Part shown: positions 34,816-43,505 of the stretch, one piece after another
Numbering within the stretch: position 1 is the first letter of the stretch
Layout of the letters: every line of letters begins with the position of its first letter
From: Rhodobacter sp.
Lineage (GTDB): Bacteria > Pseudomonadota > Alphaproteobacteria > Rhodobacterales > Rhodobacteraceae
Length of the DNA stretch: 64,000 nt
Direction of reading: 5' to 3'
NCBI GenBank assembly: GCA_020637595.1
Contig: JACKKE010000001.1
Coordinates: 434,001-498,000 of the forward strand
Translations under genes and position numbers: made by a program
Notes under the pieces: generated by a model
What the model saw: the letters and a program-made list of their open reading frames with translations, nothing else
Databases searched by the model: none
Told to the model about the DNA's origin: nothing

Positions 34816-36162
34816 ATGTTCGACAAGATCCTCATCGCCAACCGGGGCGAGATCGCCCTTCGGGTGATCCGCGCCTGTCGCGAGATGGGCATCCGCTCGG
34901 TCGCGGTGCATTCCACCGCCGATGCCGACGCGATGCATGTGCGTATGGCCGACGAGGCGATCTGCATCGGCCCCGCCCCTTCGGTCGAAAGCTATCTGAA
35001 CATGGCGGCGATCGTCTCGGCCTGCGAGATCACAGGCGCCCAGGCGATCCACCCGGGTTATGGCTTCCTGTCGGAAAACGCGAATTTCGTGCAGATGCTC
35101 GAGGATCACGACATCACCTTCATCGGACCGCGCGCGGAACACATCCGCATGATGGGCGACAAGATCACCGCCAAGGAAACCGCCAAGGCGCTGGGGATTC
35201 CGGTGGTGCCGGGCTCTGAAGGCGGTGTGCCCGACGTGGCGACGGCCAAGAAGGTCGCCGGTGGCATGGGTTATCCGGTGATCATCAAGGCCACCGCCGG
35301 CGGCGGCGGGCGCGGCATGAAGGTCGCCAAGTCCGAGGCCGAGCTGGAAACCGCGTTCCGCACCGCGCGTTCCGAGGCCAAGGCCGCGTTCGGCAACGAC
35401 GAGGTCTATATCGAGAAATACCTGCAAAAGCCGCGCCATATCGAGATCCAGGTGTTCGGCGACGGCCGCGGCAACGCGGTCCATCTGGGCGAGCGCGACT
35501 GCTCGCTGCAGCGCCGCCACCAGAAAGTGTTCGAAGAGGCCCCCGGCCCCTGCATCACCCCCGAGCAGCGCGCCGAGATCGGCGCGATCTGCGCCAATGC
35601 GGTGGCCAAGATGCAGTATGCCGGCGCCGGCACCATCGAGTTCCTGTTCGAGGACGGGCAGTTCTTCTTCATCGAGATGAACACCCGCCTGCAGGTCGAG
35701 CACCCGGTGACCGAAGGAATCTTTGGCGTCGATCTGGTGCGCGAGCAGATCATGGTGGCTTCGGGCAATTACCTGTCGTTCCGCCAGGAGGATCTGGAGA
35801 TCCGCGGCCACGCGATCGAGGTGCGCCTGAACGCCGAGAAGCTGCCGAACTTCACCCCCAGCCCGGGCAAGGTGAACACCTTCCATGCGCCGGGCGGCCT
35901 GGGGGTGCGGATGGATTCGGCGCTCTATTCCGGCTATCGGATCCCACCCTATTACGACAGCCTGATCGGCAAGCTGATCGTCCACGGCCGCGACCGCCCC
36001 GAGGCGCTGGCGCGGTTGAAGCGGGCGTTGGGCGAGCTGATCATCGACGGGATCGACACCTCGGTGCCGCTGTTCTTCGCCCTGCTGGAGAACGAGGACA
36101 TCCTGACCGGCAACTACAACATCCACTGGCTGGAAAAATTCCTGGCCAACGAACTGGGGTGA
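34816..36162 (+). CDS. accC: Biotin carboxylase subunit of acetyl-CoA carboxylase
   Basis: 448 residues, the family length. ATP-grasp domain: MFDKILIANRGEIALRVIRACREMG, the glycine-rich ATP loop KATAGGGGRGMKV, EKYLQKPRHIEIQVFGD, the metal-binding EFLFEDGQFFFIEMNTRLQVEHPVTE, and the C-terminal biotin-binding lobe. Carboxylates AccB. Operon partner of accB. Confidence 0.97.
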   Translation: MFDKILIANRGEIALRVIRACREMGIRSVAVHSTADADAMHVRMADEAICIGPAPSVESYLNMAAIVSACEITGAQAIHPGYGFLSENANFVQMLEDHDITFIGPRAEHIRMMGDKITAKETAKALGIPVVPGSEGGVPDVATAKKVAGGMGYPVIIKATAGGGGRGMKVAKSEAELETAFRTARSEAKAAFGNDEVYIEKYLQKPRHIEIQVFGDGRGNAVHLGERDCSLQRRHQKVFEEAPGPCITPEQRAEIGAICANAVAKMQYAGAGTIEFLFEDGQFFFIEMNTRLQVEHPVTEGIFGVDLVREQIMVASGNYLSFRQEDLEIRGHAIEVRLNAEKLPNFTPSPGKVNTFHAPGGLGVRMDSALYSGYRIPPYYDSLIGKLIVHGRDRPEALARLKRALGELIIDGIDTSVPLFFALLENEDILTGNYNIHWLEKFLANELG

Positions 36163-36204
36163 CCGGGTGTCGAGAGGGCTGCGCGCCCTCTCGAGCTCTC
36201 CGCG

Positions 36205-36266
36205 CCAAAGGGGGCCGTCTGCCCCCTTTGGAAACCCCCGAGGATATTTGAGACGCAAAGATGGGG
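36205..36266 (-). repeat. Dispersed composite element type B, copy 2
   Basis: Hairpin CCAAAGGGGGC-CGTCT-GCCCCCTTTGG (36205-36231, 11-bp stem), then ACCCCCGAGGATATTT and GACGCAAAGATGGGG. It ends 5 bp before the aat start codon, and its GATGGGGCGG tail may double as the aat ribosome-binding site. Confidence 0.85.
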
Positions 36267-36271
36267 CGGCA

Positions 36272-36934
36272 ATGCGACTGACGCCCGAGTTGATCGTGCG
36301 GGCCTATGCGGGCGGTGTCTTCCCGATGGCCGAAAGCGCAGAGAGCGACGAGGTCCACTGGTTCGAGCCGCGCCAGCGCGGGGTCTTGCCCCTCGACGGG
36401 TTTCATGTGTCACGCAGTCTGGGGAAGACCCGGCGGCAAGGCGGATTCACCTTTTCCTGCGACCGCGATTTCGCGGGCGTTCTGGCGGCCTGCGCCGACC
36501 GGCCCGCAACCTGGATCAACCCCGAGATTGCCCGCGTTTTCACCGAGCTGCACGGTCTGGGTCTGGCACATTCCGTCGAGGTCTGGACGTCGGACGGCGC
36601 GCTGGCCGGCGGGGTCTACGGGCTGGCGCTGGGGGGGGCGTTCTTTGCCGAGAGCATGGTCAGCCGGGTCACCGGCGGCTCCAAGATGGCGCTGGCCGAA
36701 TTGGTGGCGCGGTTGCGGGGCGCCGGATTCGCACTGCTGGACACCCAGTATCTGACGCCGCATCTGGCCACGCTCGGCGGCATCGAGATATCCCGTGCGG
36801 TCTATCGCACCCGCCTCGCCGAGGCGTTGGAGCGCACCCCCCGCCTGGCCTTTGTGCCGCAAAACCCCGAGGCCGGCGACGGGGCCTTCTGGCAGCCCGC
36901 TAAAGGAATCGGTGGATCGGCAGGTGGCCGATGA
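36272..36934 (+). CDS. aat: Leucyl/phenylalanyl-tRNA--protein transferase
   Basis: 220 residues. Transfers Leu or Phe to proteins with N-terminal Lys/Arg, making them N-degron substrates for ClpS/ClpAP. Family wording: LIVRAYAGGVFPMAESAESDEVHWFEPRQRGVLPLDGFHVSRSL, TWINPEIARVFTELHGLGLAHSVEVW, GGVYGLALGGAFFAESMVS and LLDTQYLTPHLATLGG. The start ATG at 36272 abuts the type B repeat. The 3' end overlaps the convergent phospholipase-type gene by 35 bp. Confidence 0.95.
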   Translation: MRLTPELIVRAYAGGVFPMAESAESDEVHWFEPRQRGVLPLDGFHVSRSLGKTRRQGGFTFSCDRDFAGVLAACADRPATWINPEIARVFTELHGLGLAHSVEVWTSDGALAGGVYGLALGGAFFAESMVSRVTGGSKMALAELVARLRGAGFALLDTQYLTPHLATLGGIEISRAVYRTRLAEALERTPRLAFVPQNPEAGDGAFWQPAKGIGGSAGGR

Positions 36935-38426
36935 CAAAGGACACCGCGCGGCGAAGCGCGGTGCTCTCGGGTTCCAGATGCGTTCCGGTTGCCGTGCCGC
37001 GGCGCCAGACCGGCAGTTTACCGTCCAGCCCCACCGCATAGGCCGCATCGGCGGCGCAGGCGCCGTCGAAGATCGCGCGAAGATCGGCCAGCAGGCGCGG
37101 GTCATCGAACACCACGCCCAGTTCAGTGTTCAGAAAGGCCGAGCGCAGATCGAAGTTGAACGAACCGACAAAGCCCCGCGCCCCGTCGATCAGCATCGCC
37201 TTGGAATGCAGCATGCGCCGTGGCCCCTGGCGCGATGCGGTTTCGTGGATCCGCACCCCTTCGGTCAGGAGCCGCGCGCGATACCAGCGATAGGCCCCGT
37301 GGACCAGCGGGTTGTCGGCCAGCGCCAGCCCGTTGGTCACCACCTCGACCCGCGCCCCGCCGCGCGCCAGCTGCACCAGTTCGCGCAGCCCGTCCGAGCC
37401 CGGAACGAAATAGGGCGTGAGAATGCGCAACTCGTGCCGGGTGCCCCGCAGGAGCGGTCGCAGGGCCTGCGGCATCCAGCCCTCGGGCGAGGCCCCCAGT
37501 GCCTTTTGCGGCGGGTCGCCCAGGAACCCCAGCGACGCCCCCCAGCGCAGCCGGTCGAGGCCGAGGGCGGCACCGGCGGCTTCGGCCTGCGGCAGCGCCA
37601 GCGGAACCAGCCGGTCGCGAACCTCCGGGGTTTTCAGGTAATGCGCGAGCCGCACGCGGAAGCGTTTGAGCCGCGTCGAGCGGCCGGGCCAGAGGGTGCG
37701 GATCGGCAGTGCCAGGCCGGAGTTCCAGAAGGTGTCGAACAGCGCCTCGGCCTGGCGGATCACCGGCCCGGCCAGCAGGATGTCGAGGTCGTCGTAATTG
37801 TGGCCGCCGTCGTCCAGGAGGCCGAAATAGGCGTCACCGATATTGCGCCCGCCCGTCATCGCCAGCCGCCCGTCGGTGATCCACAGCTTGCCATGCATCC
37901 GCCGGTTATAGGGCAGCAGGTTGAACAGCAGTTCCAGCCCGCGCCGAAACCCGCGGTCGCGGTTGCGGATCGGGTTGAACAGGCGCACCTCGATCCGCGG
38001 ATGGCGATCGAGCGAGCGATAGACCGGGTCGTGGTTCAGGACATTGACGTCGTCGAGGAGCATCCGCACGCGCACCCCGCGATCGGCCGCGTCGAGCACC
38101 GCCTGAGCCAGCAGACGGCCGGACAGGTCGTCGTCCCAGATGTAATAGAGCAGATCCAGGCTGCGCCCGGCCAGTTGCGCCATCGCCAGACGGATCCGCA
38201 GCGCCTCGGCGGCCTCGGGGACCAGCGCCGCGCCATCGCGCGCCGGGTTGTCGGCCTCGACCGGGATCAGCAGAGCGTCGAGCGCACAGCCCTCGCCCGG
38301 CGGGATCACCGTCGCTGGGGGACCGGATTTGCGCTTGGCAAAGCGGCCCGCCGACCACAGCGAGACCACCGCCCCCAGCACCAGCACGGCCAGTGCGGCG
38401 AGCCCCCAGACCCACCATCCGTTCAT
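36900..38426 (-). CDS. Phospholipase D/cardiolipin synthase family protein
   Basis: 508 residues: an N-terminal transmembrane helix (WWVWGLAALAVLVLGAVVSLW) and two PLD catalytic motifs, MHGKLWITDGRLAMTGGRNIG and LHSKAMLIDGARGFVGSFNFD. The HxKx4D pairs are intact. Longer than ClsB and with an additional N-terminal anchor, it resembles ClsC-type enzymes. It probably makes cardiolipin or a related phosphatidyl product at the inner membrane. It overlaps the upstream EEP gene by 4 bp (same strand). Confidence 0.88.
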   Translation of the reverse strand: MNGWWVWGLAALAVLVLGAVVSLWSAGRFAKRKSGPPATVIPPGEGCALDALLIPVEADNPARDGAALVPEAAEALRIRLAMAQLAGRSLDLLYYIWDDDLSGRLLAQAVLDAADRGVRVRMLLDDVNVLNHDPVYRSLDRHPRIEVRLFNPIRNRDRGFRRGLELLFNLLPYNRRMHGKLWITDGRLAMTGGRNIGDAYFGLLDDGGHNYDDLDILLAGPVIRQAEALFDTFWNSGLALPIRTLWPGRSTRLKRFRVRLAHYLKTPEVRDRLVPLALPQAEAAGAALGLDRLRWGASLGFLGDPPQKALGASPEGWMPQALRPLLRGTRHELRILTPYFVPGSDGLRELVQLARGGARVEVVTNGLALADNPLVHGAYRWYRARLLTEGVRIHETASRQGPRRMLHSKAMLIDGARGFVGSFNFDLRSAFLNTELGVVFDDPRLLADLRAIFDGACAADAAYAVGLDGKLPVWRRGTATGTHLEPESTALRRAVSFVIGHLPIHRFL

Positions 38427-39142
38427 GGGGCGAGCCTGAGCCGGGCGCGGATCGGCAGGTGGTCCGAGGCGAGTCGCGCCAGCGGGCTGTCATGCGGCGA
38501 CAGCTCGGAAATCTCGGCGCGGGTGCAGCCGATGATGCGGTCGAGTGGCAGCATCGGCCGGCCGGCGGGGAAACTGGCTACCGTCTGGGCGCTGGTGACC
38601 GCCCGCAACCCGGTCTTGAGCGGCATCAGCGAACAGCCCGGCCCCTGCCGCCATTCGTTCAGGTCGCCCATCATCAATGTCGGTCGGTCCGGGGCGATTT
38701 CCTCGGCCAGGCGGTGGGCCTGGGACAGGCGCGACCCTTTCAGCAACCCCAGATGCGCGGCGATCACCCGCAGCGGCTGGCCGGCAAAGCGCAGATCGGC
38801 AACGATCGCGCCGCGCGGCTCGAACCCGGGCAGGTCGATGACCCGCGCGTCCTCCAGCTCGGCATTGCGGAACACCAGCAGATTGCCGTGCCAGCCATGC
38901 GCCAGATCGCTGAGCCGATCGCTGAGCGGCACCGGCTGCAGCCCTGTGGCCTCGCGCAGCGCATCAAGATCCAGCACACCGCGGCGATCGCCAAAGCGGC
39001 GGTCAACCTCTTGCAGCGCCATCAGATCCGCGCCGATCTCGCGGATCACCGCGATCGTGCGATGGGGATCGCGGCGGCGGTCGGCGCCGACGGCCTTGTG
39101 CACGTTGTAGGATCCGACAGTCAGTAGGGGACGATGCGGCAT
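38423..39142 (-). CDS. Endonuclease/exonuclease/phosphatase family protein
   Basis: 239 residues. EEP-fold motifs: GSYNVHKAVG, LMALQEVDRRFG (catalytic Glu), VIAAHLGLLKGSR, LMMGDLNEWRQG and SDHLPIRARL. Co-transcribed with the phospholipase-type gene, a pairing found in ClsC-like operons (YmdB-ClsC has another partner), so a lipid phosphatase or phosphodiesterase role is possible; the nuclease label is only the family's name. Confidence 0.85.
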   Translation of the reverse strand: MPHRPLLTVGSYNVHKAVGADRRRDPHRTIAVIREIGADLMALQEVDRRFGDRRGVLDLDALREATGLQPVPLSDRLSDLAHGWHGNLLVFRNAELEDARVIDLPGFEPRGAIVADLRFAGQPLRVIAAHLGLLKGSRLSQAHRLAEEIAPDRPTLMMGDLNEWRQGPGCSLMPLKTGLRAVTSAQTVASFPAGRPMLPLDRIIGCTRAEISELSPHDSPLARLASDHLPIRARLRLAP

Positions 39143-39208
39143 CGGGTATTCCGGGCTGGTCCTGCCCCACTATGGAACGATGCGCAGGCCATCGCAATGG
39201 CGCGCGGA

Positions 39209-40996
39209 TCAGGGCCCCGCCGCCAGCTGGGCGCGGGCGAACCGCGCCGCCCGCCCGAGGACGCTTTCGGGACGGGCATAGAACACCAGCTGGCCCTGCT
39301 CGGGATCCTCGACCAGCGAGAAACGCGCGCTCTGGGCGGCAAAGGCGCGGACGCTGTCGGGGGTAATCACCGAATCCCGGCTGCCGTGGATCAGCAACAC
39401 CGGGCAGCTGCTTTGCGCCACCAGCGCCGACCAATCGCGGGTGACGTGCCAGGCATCGGTGCGAAACGCCTGCAACCCCTGCGCCACGGTAAAGCGATAG
39501 CCGTCGATGATCGCCGCGCCGACATCGCGGTCCTCGATCATCGCCCGGTCCGGGCTGCCCGGGGTATAAAGCGAGGTCATAAACCGATCGGCATCGGCAC
39601 TGTCGATCTGGGCGATGCCCGCGCGCAGGATCGCCGGCAGAAAGGCCGGGGCAAAGCGTGCGGTATAAGCCACGGCCCGCTGGCGCGCGGTCATCGCCGC
39701 GAATTGCTCGACCGAGCGCACCGGAACGCAACCGGCGACATTGACGATCCCCAGCGCCCGGCTGCCCATCCGCGCCGCTGCGGCATAGGCATAGACCGCG
39801 CCAGCCATATGCCCCATCAGCAGCGCGCGCTCGATCCCCAGCGCCTTGAGCACGCCGCAGACATCCCGCGCCACCTGTTCGGGCGCCTCGCGGATGCGCG
39901 GATCGGCCGGGGCCGGGCCGAAATTCGGCCGCACCGGCGCAATCAACCGGATTCCCGTCGCCGCCAGCCCCGGCCCCAGCCGCCGCGTCACCCCCAGCCC
40001 TTCGAGCATGCCGTGCAGGAAGATCACCGGCAGACCGTCCTCGGGGCCGAACAGATGCACCGGCATCACCCGGCCATCCCCCAGATCGACACGGGTTTCC
40101 AGCGGGGATTGCTGCCCGGCGTCGCTTTGGCCCTCGTTTCCAGGCCCGTGCAGCACCAGCACCGCGACCAGCCGCATCAATTCCATCTGGCTGCCGGTGC
40201 GGGTTTTGGCAAAGACCGACTTCAACTGCGCCTTGAGCGTGTTCATCGACCGGCCGCTGCGCCCGGCGATGGTCTGCAGATCCCCGCCCAGGGTCAGCTC
40301 GCGCACCAGATCGGTCTCGCGCGGGGTCAGCCGAAAGGACTCGGCCAGGATTGCCGGCAGCGCCGGTCCCCAGCCGATCGCCAGCGCCCGCATATCCGCA
40401 ACGAAGCCGTCGCCAGACGGGTCGCGCGCCGTCGTTACCGACACCAGCCCCCCGCCGGGCAGGTTGCCGTCCGGCCCCTGCGCGCCCTCGGCCAGTGACA
40501 GCACGACGAATCGCCCCGAAGCCGGTGCGCGCTCGAAGGCTGCCAGAAACCCGTCGAGCCGCAGCGCGCTGTCCGGGTCGAGCGCCTCGCGGATCGAGCA
40601 CCACGAGGGCGTGGCGCCGAAATAGTCCAACGCCTGCGCCGCCAGAACCTGCACCGACCCGCCGCGCCTGAGCCGCAGCAGCACTGGCGTCGAACCGGTC
40701 GTGTCGCCATCCTCGGCCTCGCCGCGGCCCATCCGTTCGAAAAGCGCCATCGCGCGCCGGAAATGCACCTCGATCAGCGGATCGTCGAGGGTCACCGCAG
40801 CCTGTCCCTCGGTCACCCGGGGTTCGCCGAGCTGGCGGGCGGCACGGTCGACATAGGCCGACCAGTCCTCCATGAAATCGTCAAAGGATTCCGGCCTGAG
40901 CACGACATCATAGATGCTGCCGATCAGGCGGGCGCGATCCGCGTCCAGCCCCTGCGCCGCCGAACCGACGCGCGCCTGTTCCCCCTGATCGTCCAT
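39209..40996 (-). CDS. LuxR-type regulator fused to a catalytically dead alpha/beta-hydrolase
   Basis: 595 residues. N-terminal domain (about 1-210) of unknown type; LuxR-type HTH about 221-282 (FRLTPRETDLVRELTLGGDLQTIAGRSGRSMNTLKAQLKSVFAKT); then an alpha/beta-hydrolase fold from about 299 to the end (VIFLHGM, LLIHGSRDSVITP). The nucleophile elbow reads G-H-M-A-G (Met397 where Ser is needed), and the position of the catalytic His, normally G-H, is G569-region Q (EQGQLVF). The acid Asp541 is kept. So the fold is likely a ligand sensor. Start ATG 40996; GTG 40999 is the alternative. Confidence 0.85.
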   Translation of the reverse strand: MDDQGEQARVGSAAQGLDADRARLIGSIYDVVLRPESFDDFMEDWSAYVDRAARQLGEPRVTEGQAAVTLDDPLIEVHFRRAMALFERMGRGEAEDGDTTGSTPVLLRLRRGGSVQVLAAQALDYFGATPSWCSIREALDPDSALRLDGFLAAFERAPASGRFVVLSLAEGAQGPDGNLPGGGLVSVTTARDPSGDGFVADMRALAIGWGPALPAILAESFRLTPRETDLVRELTLGGDLQTIAGRSGRSMNTLKAQLKSVFAKTRTGSQMELMRLVAVLVLHGPGNEGQSDAGQQSPLETRVDLGDGRVMPVHLFGPEDGLPVIFLHGMLEGLGVTRRLGPGLAATGIRLIAPVRPNFGPAPADPRIREAPEQVARDVCGVLKALGIERALLMGHMAGAVYAYAAAARMGSRALGIVNVAGCVPVRSVEQFAAMTARQRAVAYTARFAPAFLPAILRAGIAQIDSADADRFMTSLYTPGSPDRAMIEDRDVGAAIIDGYRFTVAQGLQAFRTDAWHVTRDWSALVAQSSCPVLLIHGSRDSVITPDSVRAFAAQSARFSLVEDPEQGQLVFYARPESVLGRAARFARAQLAAGP

Positions 40997-40999
40997 CAC

Positions 41000-41339
41000 C
41001 TCGGACCCCCCGCCACGCGTTCCCGACTCTGAAAGGACTACAAACGAAATTGCCGGAAATCTGCACGCATGGCGAGTAAATTTAACCCATTTGGGTGATG
41101 AGGCCAGGCCCGAATCCGCCGATAACCGGGCGGATAGATCGTGAAACCTTTCCAGAAATGGTTTTTCGGCGGGCCGCGCGACAGTTGGTTGCGAGCCGTC
41201 AACGCACGGATGCGCGTCCGGAGACGTTGGGGGTCAGTTGATCGCAGACCTTGTGCTGACGTTTGTGGCCCGCCGAACCGATCTTCCCCCCGCTCCGAGC
41301 CGCGATTATCGTCAGCCCGACACCAGACAGAGGGCCCCG
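41000..41339. other. 340-bp intergenic region with two dyads
   Basis: No coding frame looks real. It separates the divergent LuxR-fusion and ggt genes. Contents: inverted repeat ACCCA-TT-TGGGT (41085-41096), about 90 bp before the LuxR-fusion start, next to the palindrome TAAATTTA (41077-41084); and a hairpin AAACCTTTC/GAAA-T-GGTTT followed by a T-run (41144-41165) that looks like a terminator although no plus-strand gene precedes it. Nothing convincing in the remaining 170 bp. Confidence 0.6.
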
Positions 41340-42926
41340 ATGCGCGACTTCCAGAAATCCGGCCGTTCCGCGGTCTATGCCGACAACGGAATGGTCGCCA
41401 CCTCGCACCCGCTGGCGGCACAGGTGGCGGTCGAGCTTCTGCGCGCGGGCGGCAATGCGGTCGACGCGGCGATCGGCGCGGCGGTGCTGCTGGGCCTCTG
41501 CGAGCCGCAAATGACCGGGCTCGGCGGCGACTGCTTCGTGCTGCTCAAACCTGCGGGTGACGAGCGCGTGGTGGCGCTGAACGGCTCGGGGCGCGCGCCC
41601 GCCGGCCTGAGCGCACCGGCGATGCGCGACCGGGGGCTGTCCGCGGTGCCGGTTTATGGCATCGAATCGGTCACCCTGCCCGGCGCGGTCGACGCCTTCT
41701 GCCGGCTGTCTGCCGACTGGGGCCGGCTGGAGCTGGCGCAGGTTCTGGCCCCGGCGATCGGCTATTTCGACGCGGGCGTGCCAGTTGCGCCGCGCGTCGC
41801 CCATGACTGGGGCCGGGCCGAGCATTTGCAGGGCGCGGCGCGCGGTCATTTCCTGCCCTGGGGCGCGCCGCCCAACCCCGGCACCCGTTTCGCCCTGCCC
41901 GGCCAGGCCGAGGTTCTGCGCCAGATCGCCGCCAAGGGGCGCGCGGGATTCTATGAGGGTGCGGTGGCCGAGGACATGGTCGCCAGCCTGCGCGCGCTCG
42001 GCGGCACGCACACGCTCGACGATTTCGCGGCGGTGGCCAGCGACTATTCCGAACCGATCAGCAGCGCCTATCGCGGCGTCGAACTGGTCGAACACGCGCC
42101 CAATGGACAGGGCGCGACGGCGAACCTGATCCTGAACATCCTGTCGCAGTTCGACCTGAACGCGATGGACCCGTTCGGCGCCGAACGCACGCATCTCGAG
42201 GCCGAGGCGACGCGCCTTGCCTATGACGCGCGCAACCGCTTCCTGGCCGACGCCGATACCACCACGCGCCTTGCGCATATGCTGGCGCCCGAGACCGCCG
42301 CGCAGCTGGCCGCGCTGATCGACCCGGGCCGCGCGTTGGCCCAGGTCGCACCGCTGACCGAGGCGATCCACCGCGATACCGTCTATGTCACGGTGGTCGA
42401 CCGCGACCGCATGGCGGTGTCGCTGATCTATTCGATCTTTCACGGCTTTGGGTCGGGCATGGCCTCGGACCGCTATGGCATCGCCTTCCAGAACCGCGGC
42501 GCAGGGTTCTCGCTGGAACAGGGCCACCCGAACGAAGCCGCCGGCGGCAAACGTCCGATGCACACGATCATCCCGGCGATGCTGCGCCGGAACGGGCGGG
42601 TGACAATGCCTTTCGGGGTGATGGGCGGGGCCTATCAGCCCTGTGGCCACGCGCGGATCGTCTCGAACCTTGTGGATTTCGGCATGGACCTGCAAACCGC
42701 ACTGGATGCGCCGCGCGCCTTCGCGGGGCTGTTTTCCGGCCACGACGGGCTGGCGCTGGAAACCGGCTATGCCCCGGCGGTGTTCGACGCCCTCGCAGCC
42801 AAAGGCCATACGCTGCGCTGGTCCGACGAACCGCTGGGCGGCGCGCAGGCGATCCATCTTGACGACAGCGGCATCCTGATCGGCGCCTCGGACCCGCGCA
42901 AGGACGGCTGCGCACTGGGGTATTGA
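41340..42926 (+). CDS. ggt: Gamma-glutamyltransferase, cytosolic YwrD type
   Basis: 528 residues. Ntn-hydrolase that self-cleaves before the nucleophilic Thr347 in RDTVYVTVVDRDRMAVSLIYS; GGxxGGxA-like substrate loops include LLGLCEPQMTGLGGDCFVLL at the N-terminal chain and MPFGVMGGAYQP in the small subunit. No signal peptide, so the enzyme is cytoplasmic, unlike E. coli Ggt. Start ATG 41340 follows AGAGGG. Role in glutathione or gamma-glutamyl amine degradation cannot be resolved. Confidence 0.92.
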   Translation: MRDFQKSGRSAVYADNGMVATSHPLAAQVAVELLRAGGNAVDAAIGAAVLLGLCEPQMTGLGGDCFVLLKPAGDERVVALNGSGRAPAGLSAPAMRDRGLSAVPVYGIESVTLPGAVDAFCRLSADWGRLELAQVLAPAIGYFDAGVPVAPRVAHDWGRAEHLQGAARGHFLPWGAPPNPGTRFALPGQAEVLRQIAAKGRAGFYEGAVAEDMVASLRALGGTHTLDDFAAVASDYSEPISSAYRGVELVEHAPNGQGATANLILNILSQFDLNAMDPFGAERTHLEAEATRLAYDARNRFLADADTTTRLAHMLAPETAAQLAALIDPGRALAQVAPLTEAIHRDTVYVTVVDRDRMAVSLIYSIFHGFGSGMASDRYGIAFQNRGAGFSLEQGHPNEAAGGKRPMHTIIPAMLRRNGRVTMPFGVMGGAYQPCGHARIVSNLVDFGMDLQTALDAPRAFAGLFSGHDGLALETGYAPAVFDALAAKGHTLRWSDEPLGGAQAIHLDDSGILIGASDPRKDGCALGY

Positions 42927-42941
42927 CGCAACCCGTGCCTT

Positions 42942-42962
42942 TCATCTTGCTGAAAATACGCC
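42942..42962 (+). repeat. Dispersed element type A, copy 3
   Basis: TTCATCTTGC-TGA-AAATACGC, an exact type A match beginning 15 bp after the ggt stop codon, in the sense orientation. Confidence 0.8.
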
Positions 42963-42992
42963 CTCGCGCGGCCTGCCACCCGCGCACCTCGC

Positions 42993-43505
42993 TCAGATCA
43001 GCGCCTTGCCCAGCCGCGGCAGACGCGCGCGTTTCATCGCCGCGCGCAACGGTGTGCCGCCAAGGCCGGGCCAGACCCGCGCCACCTCGGCCTCGACCGC
43101 GTCACGATGGGCGAGCCACAGATCCATGACGAAATCGTCGGGCGAAACCACTGCCAGCCCGTAATGCGCCGTGGCCCGGCGCGGGAAATCGCGCAGGTTC
43201 TGGGTGATCAGCAGATCCGCCCCCCCGGCGATCGCCGAGGCCAGGACATGCCGGTCATGCGGGTCGGGCAGGTCCAGCAGCTCGGGCTGCCCGGCCGGGG
43301 CCAGCCCCTGCGGCCAGCGCCGCGCCATCCGCGCCAGCGCCTCGGCGGCGCCGGGTTCGCCGCGCCGGCTGGTGACTGTCAGCCACTCGGCCGCCACCCC
43401 GTCCGACCACAAAGGGTCGTAAAGCCCGCGGTCCGCCAGCCCCAGCAGCAGATCGCGCAGGATCGGCGGATACAGCACACAGGTGTCGAGGAACGCCCTA
43501 GTCAA
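42993..43505 (-). CDS. PIN-domain protein
   Basis: 170 residues if started at a TTG at 43505 (LTRAFLDTCVLYPPILRDLL), which places the first acidic residue at FLDTCVLYP as in PIN domains. Further acidic sites: LYDPLWSDGVAAEW, DPHDRHVLASAIAGGADLLITQNLRDFP. Expected RNase. There is no antitoxin-like gene. It overlaps the methyltransferase reading frame's end by 8 bp and the two are neighbours in other Rhodobacteraceae as far as I recall (R. sphaeroides RSP_2647/RSP_2648). The start is uncertain because no ATG or GTG fits. Confidence 0.75.
   Translation of the reverse strand: MTRAFLDTCVLYPPILRDLLLGLADRGLYDPLWSDGVAAEWLTVTSRRGEPGAAEALARMARRWPQGLAPAGQPELLDLPDPHDRHVLASAIAGGADLLITQNLRDFPRRATAHYGLAVVSPDDFVMDLWLAHRDAVEAEVARVWPGLGGTPLRAAMKRARLPRLGKALI

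Noticed and set aside
42993..43505. PIN protein as a toxin of a toxin-antitoxin pair
   Set aside because: No small DNA-binding antitoxin gene next to it; the neighbour is a methyltransferase.
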